DNA of 55,579 nt from Tenericutes bacterium HGW-Tenericutes-1 (lineage in GTDB: Bacteria > Bacillota_I > Bacilli_A > Izemoplasmatales > Hujiaoplasmataceae): the NCBI GenBank assembly GCA_002839155.1, contig PGXM01000011.1, forward strand, positions 1-55,579, given 5' to 3'. Below are positions 1-8,651 of the stretch, piece after piece (the first letter of the stretch is position 1; each line of letters opens with the position of its first letter). Under the pieces are notes generated by a model. The model was not told the DNA's origin and did no database searches. It saw only the letters and a list, made by a program, of their open reading frames with translations. The position numbers were made by a program, and so were the translations under genes.

Positions 1-100
1 GTTTGAACATCCCTTCGACCTCATTATATCGCTTCCGTTATTTTTGTAAAGTCCTTAGCCAAAAGTTATAATCTAACTCTTAGCTTTAGTATACGAAAAT

Positions 101-122
101 AATGTCCAAATTTTTGGACATT
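101..122. terminator. Hairpin 3' of the radical SAM gene
   Basis: A 10-bp inverted repeat (AATGTCCAAA / TTTGGACATT) lies just beyond the stop of the minus-strand gene that ends at 128. The T-run is stronger on the plus strand (ttttctttta) than on the minus strand (attttcg), so it may act in both directions. Confidence 0.6.
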
Positions 123-127
123 TTCTT

Positions 128-997
128 TTAGAATAAACTTAATTGTTCAAAGGTATGTTTTTCTTTAAATTCATGAATGTAAGCAAACACTTCATCAGGA
201 TGATGTAAGATATGATGCTCTTCACAAATATCATGGAATAACTTTGATAATTTCTCATTATTTGGGCTCATAATGGCATAATTATTACCATAAGATTTAA
301 TATATCTTTCTTTTAAACCTGGGAAATGAGCATCTAATTTTTCATAGAAATATTCTCTATTTCCTTCTCGTAACGTTAAGCCGATACCAAAGAAGATAAT
401 CCCTTTGACCTTGGCTTCAATGCAATATTGCAATATACCCCTTAGATTTTCCTCTGTGTCATTAATAAAGGGGAGTAATGGGTCAAACCAGACCACACAA
501 GGGATTTGATTATCCCTAAAGATTTTTAAAGCTTCGAACCTTTCTTTGGTCGTGGAAACATAAGGTTCTAGTATCTTACATAAATCTTCATCATACGTCG
601 TTAAAGTCATTTGAATCACGGTTCTAGATTTTTCGTTGATCCGTTTTAAGATATCTAAATCTCTTAAGATGGTCGCGCTCTTTGTTAAAACACTCGCACC
701 AAATCCGTGCTTTTCGATAACTTCTAAGGAAGAACGTGTTATCTTTAAAGTCTTCTCAAGGGGAATATAGGGATCACACATCGAACCCGTTGATATCATC
801 CCTTTATGACGTTTTTTAAGTAATTGGGCTGTTAATATTTCTGATGAGTTTTCTTTAATTTCGATATCTTCAAAATCATGATCCATTTGGTAGCATTTAC
901 TTCTTGAATCACAGTAAATACATCCATGGGTACATCCACGGTAAAGGTTCATACCATTTTGAGGGGATAAAATCGATTTATAAGATTTATAATGCAT
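128..997 (-). CDS. Radical SAM protein, SPL/SplB-like family, with C-terminal clamp-binding-like motif
   Basis: 289 aa. The radical SAM CX3CX2C motif is C22-C26-C29 in RGCTHGCIYC and should bind a 4Fe-4S cluster that cleaves S-adenosylmethionine. The N-terminal pattern of an Asn-hydrophobic-Tyr-Arg-Gly-Cys stretch is typical of the COG1533 (spore photoproduct lyase-like) family; whether it repairs DNA lesions or does something else is not known. The last five residues are QLSLF, which matches the bacterial beta sliding clamp-binding consensus. The ATG is preceded by AAGGAGGGG at 1002-1010, so the start is secure. Single-gene unit, followed by a hairpin at 101-122. Confidence 0.85.
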   Translation of the reverse strand: MHYKSYKSILSPQNGMNLYRGCTHGCIYCDSRSKCYQMDHDFEDIEIKENSSEILTAQLLKKRHKGMISTGSMCDPYIPLEKTLKITRSSLEVIEKHGFGASVLTKSATILRDLDILKRINEKSRTVIQMTLTTYDEDLCKILEPYVSTTKERFEALKIFRDNQIPCVVWFDPLLPFINDTEENLRGILQYCIEAKVKGIIFFGIGLTLREGNREYFYEKLDAHFPGLKERYIKSYGNNYAIMSPNNEKLSKLFHDICEEHHILHHPDEVFAYIHEFKEKHTFEQLSLF

Positions 998-1062
998 ATG
1001 ACCCCTCCTTTTTGATTAACTCCATTATATTATAATTAATATAATACTTCAATCAAACAAAG

Positions 1063-1089
1063 AAAAAACACCGATAATTTCATCGGTGT
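1063..1089 (-). terminator. Intrinsic terminator of the lipoprotein gene at 1106
   Basis: On the minus strand, ACACCGAT, a 6-nt loop and ATCGGTGT are followed by TTTTTT. It sits 17 bp past the stop codon of the gene at 1106-2149. Confidence 0.85.
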
Positions 1090-1105
1090 CTCTATGATTC
1101 TAAAA

Positions 1106-2149
1106 TTAATAAGAACTTGACATAATCGCGATAATGAAATGACCATATCCTTGACGTGATGTAATTTTTAAGTAATAATCTCCTTCAGTTGTAATCGTAT
1201 AAGTGCCCGTTACATTTCTCGTCAATAAATTCAAATTTTTATCATAAAAATCCATATTAAACGTTCCAGCATTGTCTTTTATCGTAATGATATAATTACC
1301 TGGGGTTAAATGAAACTTAAAATAACCGACAGCGTCTTGATATAAATCGCCTTTTATATCTTCATTGACTTGATAGGTTCTGTTTATATGTTCAATGGAT
1401 TCAACAGGATAGGTATGATAAAGTTGATAATTGATAGGTGTTTTTGTACTTGGTGAGATAGTAATCACTTCATCAAGTTTTAATTCATACGTTGTATTCG
1501 CTATGACAATTTCAAATGATTCTAAATCAAAGATCATCGTCAAAGCATGAGTTGTTTCATCATAGCTGACGGTAATTTTTGCGATTTTACCGACCAATGA
1601 TTCAATGGTTGCGCCAACTGACGTGAAAGATTCTTCGACATCTTGAAACATTTCGTCATCAAACAAAGTTTCAAGTTCAACTTCAACTTCAAAAACGCCT
1701 TCTTCGGTTTCAACAAAGTCAGATTCCCATTGTTCTTTTCCGGTATAGTCTTCTAAGTGAAAGATGGTTGAGTCAAAAGGAACAGTACCTTCTAGTTCTT
1801 CCATTTCTATTGGAAGTAACATCTCATCATCAATATAGTACGCTAATAAAGTATCGCCTCTTTGTGCTATATAAAGATTAACTTTTTGTTCTAACATCGT
1901 AGTTTCTAAAGCCACTTCTTCTTCATCAATGAAATATGTCATTGATACATTCGTAGTAGTATCGTCTAAGCCATAATAATTCGTTAAGAAATCCATCGAC
2001 GTTTCAACTTCAATATCAATCGCATTTTGATTAATAATAACCGCTTCAAAAGCATTCATCATTTTATCATAAGGCGTTCCAAAGAAATCGCAACCGCCTA
2101 ATATAAATACGAAAAGCGTAAATACCATTGCCAAAACTAATTTCTTCAT
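1106..2149 (-). CDS. Putative lipoprotein with C-terminal PPC-like beta domain
   Basis: About 347 aa. A signal peptide ends in the lipobox LGGC (Cys at residue 20), so the protein is probably lipid-anchored outside the membrane. An in-frame TTG sits immediately before the ATG at 2149, but GGAGG at 2156-2160 is spaced for the ATG (6 nt), so I start at 2149. The body is acidic and beta-rich, faintly like LolA/DUF6612-type lipoproteins. The last ~75 residues (YFKFHLTPGNYIITIKD and onward) look like a bacterial pre-peptidase C-terminal (PPC)-type sandwich. A lipoprotein with similar layout is at 44644. Function unknown. Confidence 0.75.
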   Translation of the reverse strand: MKKLVLAMVFTLFVFILGGCDFFGTPYDKMMNAFEAVIINQNAIDIEVETSMDFLTNYYGLDDTTTNVSMTYFIDEEEVALETTMLEQKVNLYIAQRGDTLLAYYIDDEMLLPIEMEELEGTVPFDSTIFHLEDYTGKEQWESDFVETEEGVFEVEVELETLFDDEMFQDVEESFTSVGATIESLVGKIAKITVSYDETTHALTMIFDLESFEIVIANTTYELKLDEVITISPSTKTPINYQLYHTYPVESIEHINRTYQVNEDIKGDLYQDAVGYFKFHLTPGNYIITIKDNAGTFNMDFYDKNLNLLTRNVTGTYTITTEGDYYLKITSRQGYGHFIIAIMSSSY

Positions 2150-2280
2150 CAAAATCCTCCATTTTTAAAAATAAAATTATATAGTAGTATATTTTACAAT
2201 ATAAAACCTCATTCTTCAACCACATTATTTCATAATCATTGAGAAATATTTATTTTTATTTCAAATAATGTAATATATAA

Positions 2281-2309
2281 TTGACATTTTGTAAGGTATA
2301 ATATATATT
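2281..2309 (+). promoter_or_regulatory. Sigma-70-type promoter for the Xre/membrane protein operon
   Basis: TTGACA at 2281-2286, a 17-bp spacer and TATATT at 2304-2309. The RBS AGGTGA follows at 2316-2321, just before the ATG at 2326. Confidence 0.6.
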
Positions 2310-2325
2310 TATAATAGGTGATACT

Positions 2326-2532
2326 ATGACAAATCTTAAGATGAAAAGTGCGAGAGTCGCAAAGGGTTACTCACAAGAAGCCTTAGCGAAACTCATCGGT
2401 GTTTCAAGACAAACCATTATATTGATTGAACAAGGGCAATACAATCCTTCTTTAAATCTATGTTTGCTTATTTGTCACCAACTGGATAAAACACTAAATG
2501 ATTTATTTTGGGAGGATTTAACCAATGAATGA
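2326..2532 (+). CDS. Xre-family helix-turn-helix regulator (YozG-like, small)
   Basis: 68 aa, essentially a single Cro/CI-type HTH (SQEALAKLIGVSRQTIILIE), the length of the YozG-like miniature regulators. Such proteins are commonly encoded with a membrane protein. Here the stop codon (TGA, 2530-2532) overlaps the start of the next gene by 8 bp, so the two are translationally coupled. It probably regulates its own operon; the signal is unknown. Confidence 0.85.
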   Translation: MTNLKMKSARVAKGYSQEALAKLIGVSRQTIILIEQGQYNPSLNLCLLICHQLDKTLNDLFWEDLTNE

Positions 2533-3895
2533 TGAAAGAATTGAATCAAAGTTATCAATCATTAAGAAGAATTTGACAATCGTTTGGGTGATCATTGCAT
2601 TTCTCTCTATCCTTGTTAAACTTATTGCTTTACAAAGTATCCCTGGTTTACGAGAAGCGGGGGCGGAATATATCGTTTTAGTATTATCTGTTATAGCCCT
2701 AATCTATCAATTAATCGTCAGTCTTTCTACTCAAACACCCGATGAACGAACTGAAAAGCTAACGTATCGATTTTTCCAAATCAATTTTAAATTAACGATT
2801 TACCTGTCTATCACACTGTATTTTTACCAAATACTTATGAATACTCAACCTATGATTGGCCGTCTTCCAATCAACTCGTTTATCAATTTATTTTTTAGTT
2901 TAACTTTTTTGTTTTATTATGTATTCGCTCGTAAACAACAAATTTATTTTAACTATAAGACGATTGAATTAGAATCTTCTGAATATAAACAATCGGTATT
3001 AAAAAAAATAGGCTACTTCCTTTTAATTGGGGTCGGATTATGCATGATAGCCTTTGGAGCATCTACTTTTGCTTACGTTCCTCAACAAGGCTGGACAACC
3101 TATATAGCTATCATGTTGTCTTGTTTTATCATCATCCTAGAATTTTTATTTTTAGCAGTCTATGAACGTCATCATTATACAGAAGCCATCAATCATGAAA
3201 AGGGTCAAACAATTCTAGTCTCGAAAAACGTTTTACTATTCATGATTGTTATGGGAGTATTCAATTTATTTACTTCCATATTTCAAGGTCATTACTTCAT
3301 TGTGATGGTGAATTATGAAAATTACTCACATGCCACAAGGTTTATCTATGAGTTCATTGAACTCTTAATCTTTATGGGTCGAATTGATATATTTGTAATG
3401 TCACTGATAACCTCAGTCATTATCTTCCGTTCTTTAGTAAGAAGTCATCCTGAATCACGGTTTAAAATCAAACAGATTATTACATTGGCAATTATATTTT
3501 CGTCAATTGCCTTATTTCAGCCTTTTTTTACAATCATCATTCAACCATTTATTTTCATCAATGCCTCTGCAACAGTGATTCGAACAATAGCGTATGGCAT
3601 TAACATCTTCAATTATGTTCTTGCGATTGTCTCATTGCTGGTTCCTCTATTATATTATTCATATTTTAATGGATACAAGTATTCGTTTTCATCCTTATTC
3701 TTATTTTTATTAGTTATTCCATTATTACAAATGATTATCACATTGATGTTTCCAGCCTATTATCACCAAAACCTCAATCTAATAATGACATACCTATTAT
3801 CCATATCTTCCTTTATCTTAACGATAGTTTTATGGTACAAGGCGACTCATTACACTATCACAAAAGAACTGTTGCCCGTAGAAGAATCAGCATAA
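2525..3895 (+). CDS. Polytopic membrane protein coupled to the Xre regulator, unknown function
   Basis: 456 aa with about 12 predicted membrane helices, starting with one at ~15-37 and another at ~46-66. A TPDERTEKL segment between helices 2 and 3 recalls the DER motif of small DUF2178/DUF3169-like proteins found next to Xre regulators, but this protein is far longer. I see no transporter or enzyme signature. RBS GGGAGG lies inside the end of the upstream gene. A transporter or a membrane partner of the regulator are both possible. Confidence 0.7.
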   Translation: MNDERIESKLSIIKKNLTIVWVIIAFLSILVKLIALQSIPGLREAGAEYIVLVLSVIALIYQLIVSLSTQTPDERTEKLTYRFFQINFKLTIYLSITLYFYQILMNTQPMIGRLPINSFINLFFSLTFLFYYVFARKQQIYFNYKTIELESSEYKQSVLKKIGYFLLIGVGLCMIAFGASTFAYVPQQGWTTYIAIMLSCFIIILEFLFLAVYERHHYTEAINHEKGQTILVSKNVLLFMIVMGVFNLFTSIFQGHYFIVMVNYENYSHATRFIYEFIELLIFMGRIDIFVMSLITSVIIFRSLVRSHPESRFKIKQIITLAIIFSSIALFQPFFTIIIQPFIFINASATVIRTIAYGINIFNYVLAIVSLLVPLLYYSYFNGYKYSFSSLFLFLLVIPLLQMIITLMFPAYYHQNLNLIMTYLLSISSFILTIVLWYKATHYTITKELLPVEESA

Positions 3896-3900
3896 TAACA

Positions 3901-3928
3901 AAAAAGCCTTGGAAATCCAAGGCTTTTT
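3901..3928. terminator. Bidirectional terminator between convergent genes
   Basis: AAAAAGCCTTGG / CCAAGGCTTTTT hairpin with A/T tracts on both sides, between genes ending at 3895 (+) and 3936 (-). Confidence 0.9.
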
Positions 3929-3935
3929 CATGCTT

Positions 3936-4481
3936 TTAATTCATATTACCAGTTTGTAAAACAACATTGACATAACGAGTTAATTCAGTCGTATTACCAG
4001 ATTCATCATAGATGCTATAAGTGATGACATACTCTCCAACCATACTTGTATTAACACTACCACTAATAATAATGCTTGGTCTTATCCCTGAATTATCATT
4101 AACAGTAATGCCTGCGTCCACCCAAGTTCCATTTAAGGAAACTGTATCTATCCCTGCTTTTAATGTAGCGATGGGTTTTGTCGTATCAACGACTGTCACT
4201 ATTCTTTTTATAGATTTTGTTATTTCATGGTAGGTAACTGAATAGTGGATTTCATAAACACCGATAATTGAAGTATTAACATTATTTGATACAACATCAT
4301 GGGTGATGATAAAACCGTAAGCTTTGGCTTTTGCGCCAGGATCTTCATACTCGCTTCCAATTTCAATGGTATCGACGCCTTCTCGTAATTCAATCGAAAC
4401 GTCATCTACTGTTGGGTCAGTACAAGCTGATAAACCAAAAACAGTAATAACTAATAATACGATCAATAATTTACGCCACAT
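3936..4481 (-). CDS. Lipoprotein with two DUF5011 Ig-like domains
   Basis: About 181 aa. Signal peptide with lipobox GLSAC (Cys ~20), then two tandem Ig-like domains of the DUF5011 type, each with the pattern GxDT...DPGA/DAGI...VNTSxxGxYxIxYS. These domains are usually found in surface proteins of Gram-positive bacteria. An in-frame ATG at 4490 abuts GGAGG (4491-4495) with no spacer, whereas the ATG at 4481 has a 9-nt spacer, so I prefer 4481. It overlaps the end of the subtilisin gene by 11 bp, and that protease also ends in DUF5011 domains, so the two probably act together outside the cell. Confidence 0.82.
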   Translation of the reverse strand: MWRKLLIVLLVITVFGLSACTDPTVDDVSIELREGVDTIEIGSEYEDPGAKAKAYGFIITHDVVSNNVNTSIIGVYEIHYSVTYHEITKSIKRIVTVVDTTKPIATLKAGIDTVSLNGTWVDAGITVNDNSGIRPSIIISGSVNTSMVGEYVITYSIYDESGNTTELTRYVNVVLQTGNMN

Positions 4482-6747
4482 AGACTTCATCCTCCTTTTT
4501 TAAAGGTTGATAAGTTGTTATGACTTCATCGGGTTTTTCTAACACATAAACATACCGTTTCTTCGTCACTATAGTATCTAAATAATCCACTTGATAAGTA
4601 ATCACATAAACTCCTGGAATATTGGTATTCACATTTCCCGTTATTTCAACAGTTCCAAGATTGGTGCTTGCGCCTTTCTCAACATACGTTTCGCCTTGAT
4701 AAAGGGTTGAAATGCCTTTTTTTAATGTCAAATAAATCTCTTTTGGACTTTCTAAAACTGTTACATACCGAACAAGGTAATAAATTGCAGTTTCTTCATA
4801 GGTTACTTCATAATAGATTTTATTTAATCCAAGGATAAGTTTTTGTGTTGGATTGATTCGATCAATTTCAATTTCATCAGTTAACGTATAAGCTCCCTGA
4901 TCTACATATGTTTGATTTTGATATAGTGTATCAATTCCGGGATTGAGTCCGATACTAAAAGGGTTAAAAATACGTTGATAACTTGGATATATGTCATTGA
5001 CGAGATTTTCAAACGGTGTATCATATATCCATTCGATAAATTCATAATCAAAAGCAATCGTTGAAGGCTTATTTGGAGGAGTAATCACTTCAAAAGTATC
5101 ATTAATGGTTAATTGAAAACTCTCAATCAATGTCACTAAATCATAATCATAAAAATTAAATGTATATTGGGTATACTCATACCAACCATAATAATACATT
5201 GAAGCAACAGCGGTTGAAATCGATGCTTCTAAATTATAGTCCGTATTTAAATACCACCCATGAAATACGCGATGTTCTAAACTTAATACTGGTGGAACAA
5301 TCGTTTCATTCGGTTGATAATATTGTATGATTGCTTCTTCACCTTCAATAATCCAAGTAATAAGGTATTCGTTAAGTTCATATTTTCCATAAAGAATGAT
5401 GTCTTCTGTAACCGCTGTAAAAGGATCCCAAGACACTAAATACTCGCTATCAGTAAACCATCCAACAAACCGGTAATGCTCAATAATCGGGGCATCTCCC
5501 ATTTCAAGTAAATAGCCATCTTCGATAAAGACAGATTCTAATTCATATCCTTGTGGCAGTACATAACTCACCTGATGATATACCGAAGAAAACATCGAGA
5601 GTGCATTCACAAGACCATGTCCATAATAGACATCTAGTCCTGCATCACCTAAATCTCTCGCTCCTCCATATAATAAAGTTTTAACTTCATTGACTGTAGC
5701 CGTCGGATATGAACTTAAATATAAGGCAATAATCCCTGCAACATGTGGAGATGCAAAACTCGTGCCGCTAACTGATGAATAAGTCCCATCAAGCGAGGTT
5801 GTATAGATTTGTGTTCCCGGAGCCGCAATATCCACAAATTCATTAAAATTTGAATAACTTGAGACGAGTTGACCGGAATCAACCGCTGAAACTGATATCG
5901 CGTTCTCAAAAGAGGCAGGATACATCGGAATGTCATTTCCTTCATTTCCTGAAGCTGCGACCACTAAAACGCCATGTTCCGTTGCGTAATCGATGGCTTC
6001 ATCGGTTAAAGGATTGGCGTAGGTACTGCCTAAAGATAAATTTATAACATCAGCGCCATTGTCAACGGCGTAATAAATTGCTTCGATGATATTCGATTCT
6101 TTAAAGGTATCGACATTGTCTTCATTCGCTTTGATGACCATTAACATCGTGTTATTGGTAATTCCAGCAATCCCTATATTATTTCCTCGAATCGCACCAA
6201 TGACTCCCGCAACCATCGTACCATGACCATCGTCATCTTCAACAGCTGAAATTCCTGCCGTATTTGTTGTAACATTATAAGATAAAGTAGAAATTCTACC
6301 GCTGAATTCAACGTGATCAGTATCGATTCCGGTATCGATGATTGCGACAATTATGGAAGAACTACCTTCCTGTATTTTCCATACATCATCGATATCAGTA
6401 ATAGTGATACCGTATTGATTATTTAAATAAGGATCTGATAATGGGACAGGTTTTCCAATGGAAGTAGCGATGTTGTTATAAATAAAACCCGCTTGAGTTA
6501 ATACATCAAAATCCGTAAAATCAGTCGTCTCATAAGTCGCAAAATAGCCATTAAATTCGATTAATTCAAGATTAAACTGATTTTCAATTTGATTGGCTTC
6601 TTCTAAAGACTCCACTGAATAAAGCATTTCATATTGAACATATTGATCCGGTTTTGAATTAAAGTTGTCAAAACGATTGAACGCAAAAAAGGAGATTGCG
6701 AGAATAACAATCGCAACCATCATATGTTTAAAAACGTTCTTAAACAT
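4471..6747 (-). CDS. Secreted/membrane-anchored subtilisin-like serine protease (S8) with InlB-type and DUF5011 repeats
   Basis: 758 aa. An N-terminal hydrophobic segment (~9-24) could be a signal peptide or anchor. A propeptide-like region precedes the catalytic domain. The triad is visible: D138 (IIDTGID), H175 (DGHGTMVAG), S330 (SGTSFASPHVAG), with oxyanion N268 (ASGNEG), so it should be active. After ~390 come two Listeria-Bacteroides (Flg_new/InlB B-repeat)-type modules (HYRFVGWFTDSEY; HRVFHGWYLNTDY), a beta region, and two DUF5011-like domains starting GIDTLYQNQTY and GISTLYQGETY. No LPXTG sorting signal is seen. RBS AGAAGGGG at 6753-6760. First gene of a two-gene unit with the DUF5011 lipoprotein. 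Confidence 0.93.
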   Translation of the reverse strand: MFKNVFKHMMVAIVILAISFFAFNRFDNFNSKPDQYVQYEMLYSVESLEEANQIENQFNLELIEFNGYFATYETTDFTDFDVLTQAGFIYNNIATSIGKPVPLSDPYLNNQYGITITDIDDVWKIQEGSSSIIVAIIDTGIDTDHVEFSGRISTLSYNVTTNTAGISAVEDDDGHGTMVAGVIGAIRGNNIGIAGITNNTMLMVIKANEDNVDTFKESNIIEAIYYAVDNGADVINLSLGSTYANPLTDEAIDYATEHGVLVVAASGNEGNDIPMYPASFENAISVSAVDSGQLVSSYSNFNEFVDIAAPGTQIYTTSLDGTYSSVSGTSFASPHVAGIIALYLSSYPTATVNEVKTLLYGGARDLGDAGLDVYYGHGLVNALSMFSSVYHQVSYVLPQGYELESVFIEDGYLLEMGDAPIIEHYRFVGWFTDSEYLVSWDPFTAVTEDIILYGKYELNEYLITWIIEGEEAIIQYYQPNETIVPPVLSLEHRVFHGWYLNTDYNLEASISTAVASMYYYGWYEYTQYTFNFYDYDLVTLIESFQLTINDTFEVITPPNKPSTIAFDYEFIEWIYDTPFENLVNDIYPSYQRIFNPFSIGLNPGIDTLYQNQTYVDQGAYTLTDEIEIDRINPTQKLILGLNKIYYEVTYEETAIYYLVRYVTVLESPKEIYLTLKKGISTLYQGETYVEKGASTNLGTVEITGNVNTNIPGVYVITYQVDYLDTIVTKKRYVYVLEKPDEVITTYQPLKKEDEVYVA

Positions 6748-6922
6748 GAAATCCCCTTCTTTCTTCTCTATTATATACGAAATAATACTATTATTTATTG
6801 GAAGTAGTTGAAATTATCTCTTAACGCCATAAAAATTTAATTATTTTTGGGTTTTACCAATAATTGATGCGTTCAATAACGTATATTGGGTGTAAGTTTC
6901 AAAAAAATAGGAGGAAATGAAA

Positions 6923-7852
6923 ATGAAAAAATTAATCATTGCACTAGGACTAGGAGTATTCTTGCTAGGACTGACTGCTTGTTCAGAAGCCCAACCATAT
7001 GAAGCATATGTGACTGTCGATATCAATCCATCCATCGGATTTGTCGTCAATGAACAAAACGTCGTAAAAACTGCTTATGCCCTCAATGAAGATGGCGAAA
7101 TGCTTATGCTACAACTCAACTTAGCGGAAAAATCGGTTGAAGCCGCTTTAGGTGAAGTCATTGACGAAGCGATTGATCTTGGATTTATCGATGTCGATGC
7201 CACTGAAACAACCATTGAAGTTGACGCTTTAGGTGAAACAGAACAAATCACAAAAAGAGTCAGAGAAATGGTTCAAGAGAAAGTATCTGATCATATGAGC
7301 GAAAGAGCTTTAAATGCAAACGTTCGTTCTCGTGTTTATGACACGACTGAACAAGCCGCTGCTCAAAACAAAGGTGTATCACCAATGCAAATTCGTTTAT
7401 TGAATCAAGCAATGCTCATGGATCCAGAACTTTCAGAAGATGAAGCTTTAGAAGCAACGCCTGAAGGTTTAATTACGAGAATGCGTGCAAGCAATCAAAT
7501 CGCTGCGGTTGCTCAAGAATTAAAAGATGAATTCCAAGCCGCAAAAGATTTAATCCATGAAGAATATGATTCACAAATTGAAGCTTTAGTAACGGCTATT
7601 GCTGAAGCAACAGAGGCCGGCACAGATACCACTGCTTTAGAAGCTGAATTAGACGCTTTAAAAGACGCAATGCATGATGAGATCGTTTTAGTTGTCGATA
7701 CCTACATTTCACAATCCGAACCTCTCATGGCTGCTATTCAAACACAATATCAAGCAAGAATTCAAACCAATGCAGAAAAAGTCAATGAATACCGTCAAGG
7801 GCTAGATCAAAACCAAGATAAAACATCAACTTCTGCAAAAACAACCAGTTAA
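6923..7852 (+). CDS. Lipoprotein with RsgI-type (SEAL-like) domain and helical C-terminus
   Basis: 309 aa from the ATG at 6923, which sits 8 nt after AGGAGG (6909-6914); an ATG at 6917 is too close. Lipobox GLTAC. Straight after the anchor comes YVTVDINPSIGFVVN, then ALNEDGEML, the hallmark of the middle domain of RsgI-type anti-sigma-I factors, in which the Asn-Pro bond can self-cleave (N35-P36 here, counting from the 6923 start). The rest is alpha-helical and Glu/Ala-rich, probably coiled coil, with a polar T/S/K tail. RsgI proteins normally have a cytoplasmic sigma-binding domain and a membrane helix; both are missing and no sigI is nearby. Role unknown. Confidence 0.78.
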   Translation: MKKLIIALGLGVFLLGLTACSEAQPYEAYVTVDINPSIGFVVNEQNVVKTAYALNEDGEMLMLQLNLAEKSVEAALGEVIDEAIDLGFIDVDATETTIEVDALGETEQITKRVREMVQEKVSDHMSERALNANVRSRVYDTTEQAAAQNKGVSPMQIRLLNQAMLMDPELSEDEALEATPEGLITRMRASNQIAAVAQELKDEFQAAKDLIHEEYDSQIEALVTAIAEATEAGTDTTALEAELDALKDAMHDEIVLVVDTYISQSEPLMAAIQTQYQARIQTNAEKVNEYRQGLDQNQDKTSTSAKTTS

Positions 7853-7870
7853 TATTTTTTATAAAAAAAC

Positions 7871-7903
7871 AATGCCCTCGAGTTTCATCTCGGGGGCATT
7901 TTC
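7871..7903. terminator. Bidirectional terminator between convergent genes
   Basis: AATGCCCTCGAG / CTCGGGGGCATT imperfect hairpin with T-tracts on both strands, between the genes ending at 7852 (+) and 7904 (-). Confidence 0.85.
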
Positions 7904-8551
7904 TTATTCATTTTCTTCTTCTGGTTCCTCAGGTTTTAATAATTCAGTAATAGATAGTGCTAATTCCTGTGATGAACAATGCATGATGACGCCTGAACCA
8001 TCGTCTAAAGCGATGATGATATGACTTAATCTTGGGCTCATTTGTTTTGCTTCAATCGAAACAATTTCATCCATGGTTAAGGGGATTGATAGATATCTTC
8101 CCATTCGGTATTGCCACATCTTTGTTTTTTCATTAATAAAGATAAATTGTCGGTTTCTAACTCTTAAATCAATGAATCGGTTAGCTTCAATTGTATTATA
8201 ATCATCTGAATTGGCTTCTTCATTTAAGAGTTGTCGTCTTCTGTAATTTAAAATCGACAATCCAAATTTAATTAAATCCATTTTTTTATTCATTGAGAAA
8301 AACAAAATAGCGAGGATTAATAAAATCAAATCAATCGCAAACAAGACGACATAAAATCCTAATCTCGTCGGATCATACTCGTTGATTGCGGCGATGGTAG
8401 TGATTAATACTCCCGCCACCATAATCGCCCCTAAACCTTTATAAGTACCTTGATATCGATACGCAGTTTGTAGAATCTGTTCTTTTGTAACTTCTGTTCC
8501 ATCATAGAGGTAATAATGCTCATCTTTGTAATCATGACGCATAACAATCAT
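7904..8551 (-). CDS. Two-helix membrane protein with PH-like cytoplasmic C-terminus, unknown
   Basis: 215 aa. Two adjacent membrane helices (~42-60 and ~66-87) follow a polar N-terminus. The following ~110 residues alternate strands and end in a helix, ending in an acidic tail (PEEPEEENE); the pattern resembles YcxB/PH-like domains but this is only a fold guess. A second in-frame ATG three codons in (8542) is equally plausible given the weak RBS (AGAGATGA). Appears to be its own unit. Confidence 0.65.
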   Translation of the reverse strand: MIVMRHDYKDEHYYLYDGTEVTKEQILQTAYRYQGTYKGLGAIMVAGVLITTIAAINEYDPTRLGFYVVLFAIDLILLILAILFFSMNKKMDLIKFGLSILNYRRRQLLNEEANSDDYNTIEANRFIDLRVRNRQFIFINEKTKMWQYRMGRYLSIPLTMDEIVSIEAKQMSPRLSHIIIALDDGSGVIMHCSSQELALSITELLKPEEPEEENE

Positions 8552-8625
8552 CTCTTTTCAATAGGGTTTAAGAAACAATCCTCAATTTTATTGTATCATA
8601 AAATCAAATCAATGAACATAGATTC

Positions 8626-8651
8626 AAAAAAAGACTGCGAAATCAGTCTTT
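8626..8651 (-). terminator. Terminator of the flavodoxin/FMN-binding operon
   Basis: Minus strand AAAGACTG, a 6-nt loop, CAGTCTTT and a T-run. The hairpin overlaps the stop codon of the FMN-binding gene. Confidence 0.85.

Noticed and set aside
6841-7050. Minus-strand open frame of 69 codons
   Set aside because: Opposite to the start of the RsgI-type lipoprotein, with no RBS or known domain; a shadow of the real gene.
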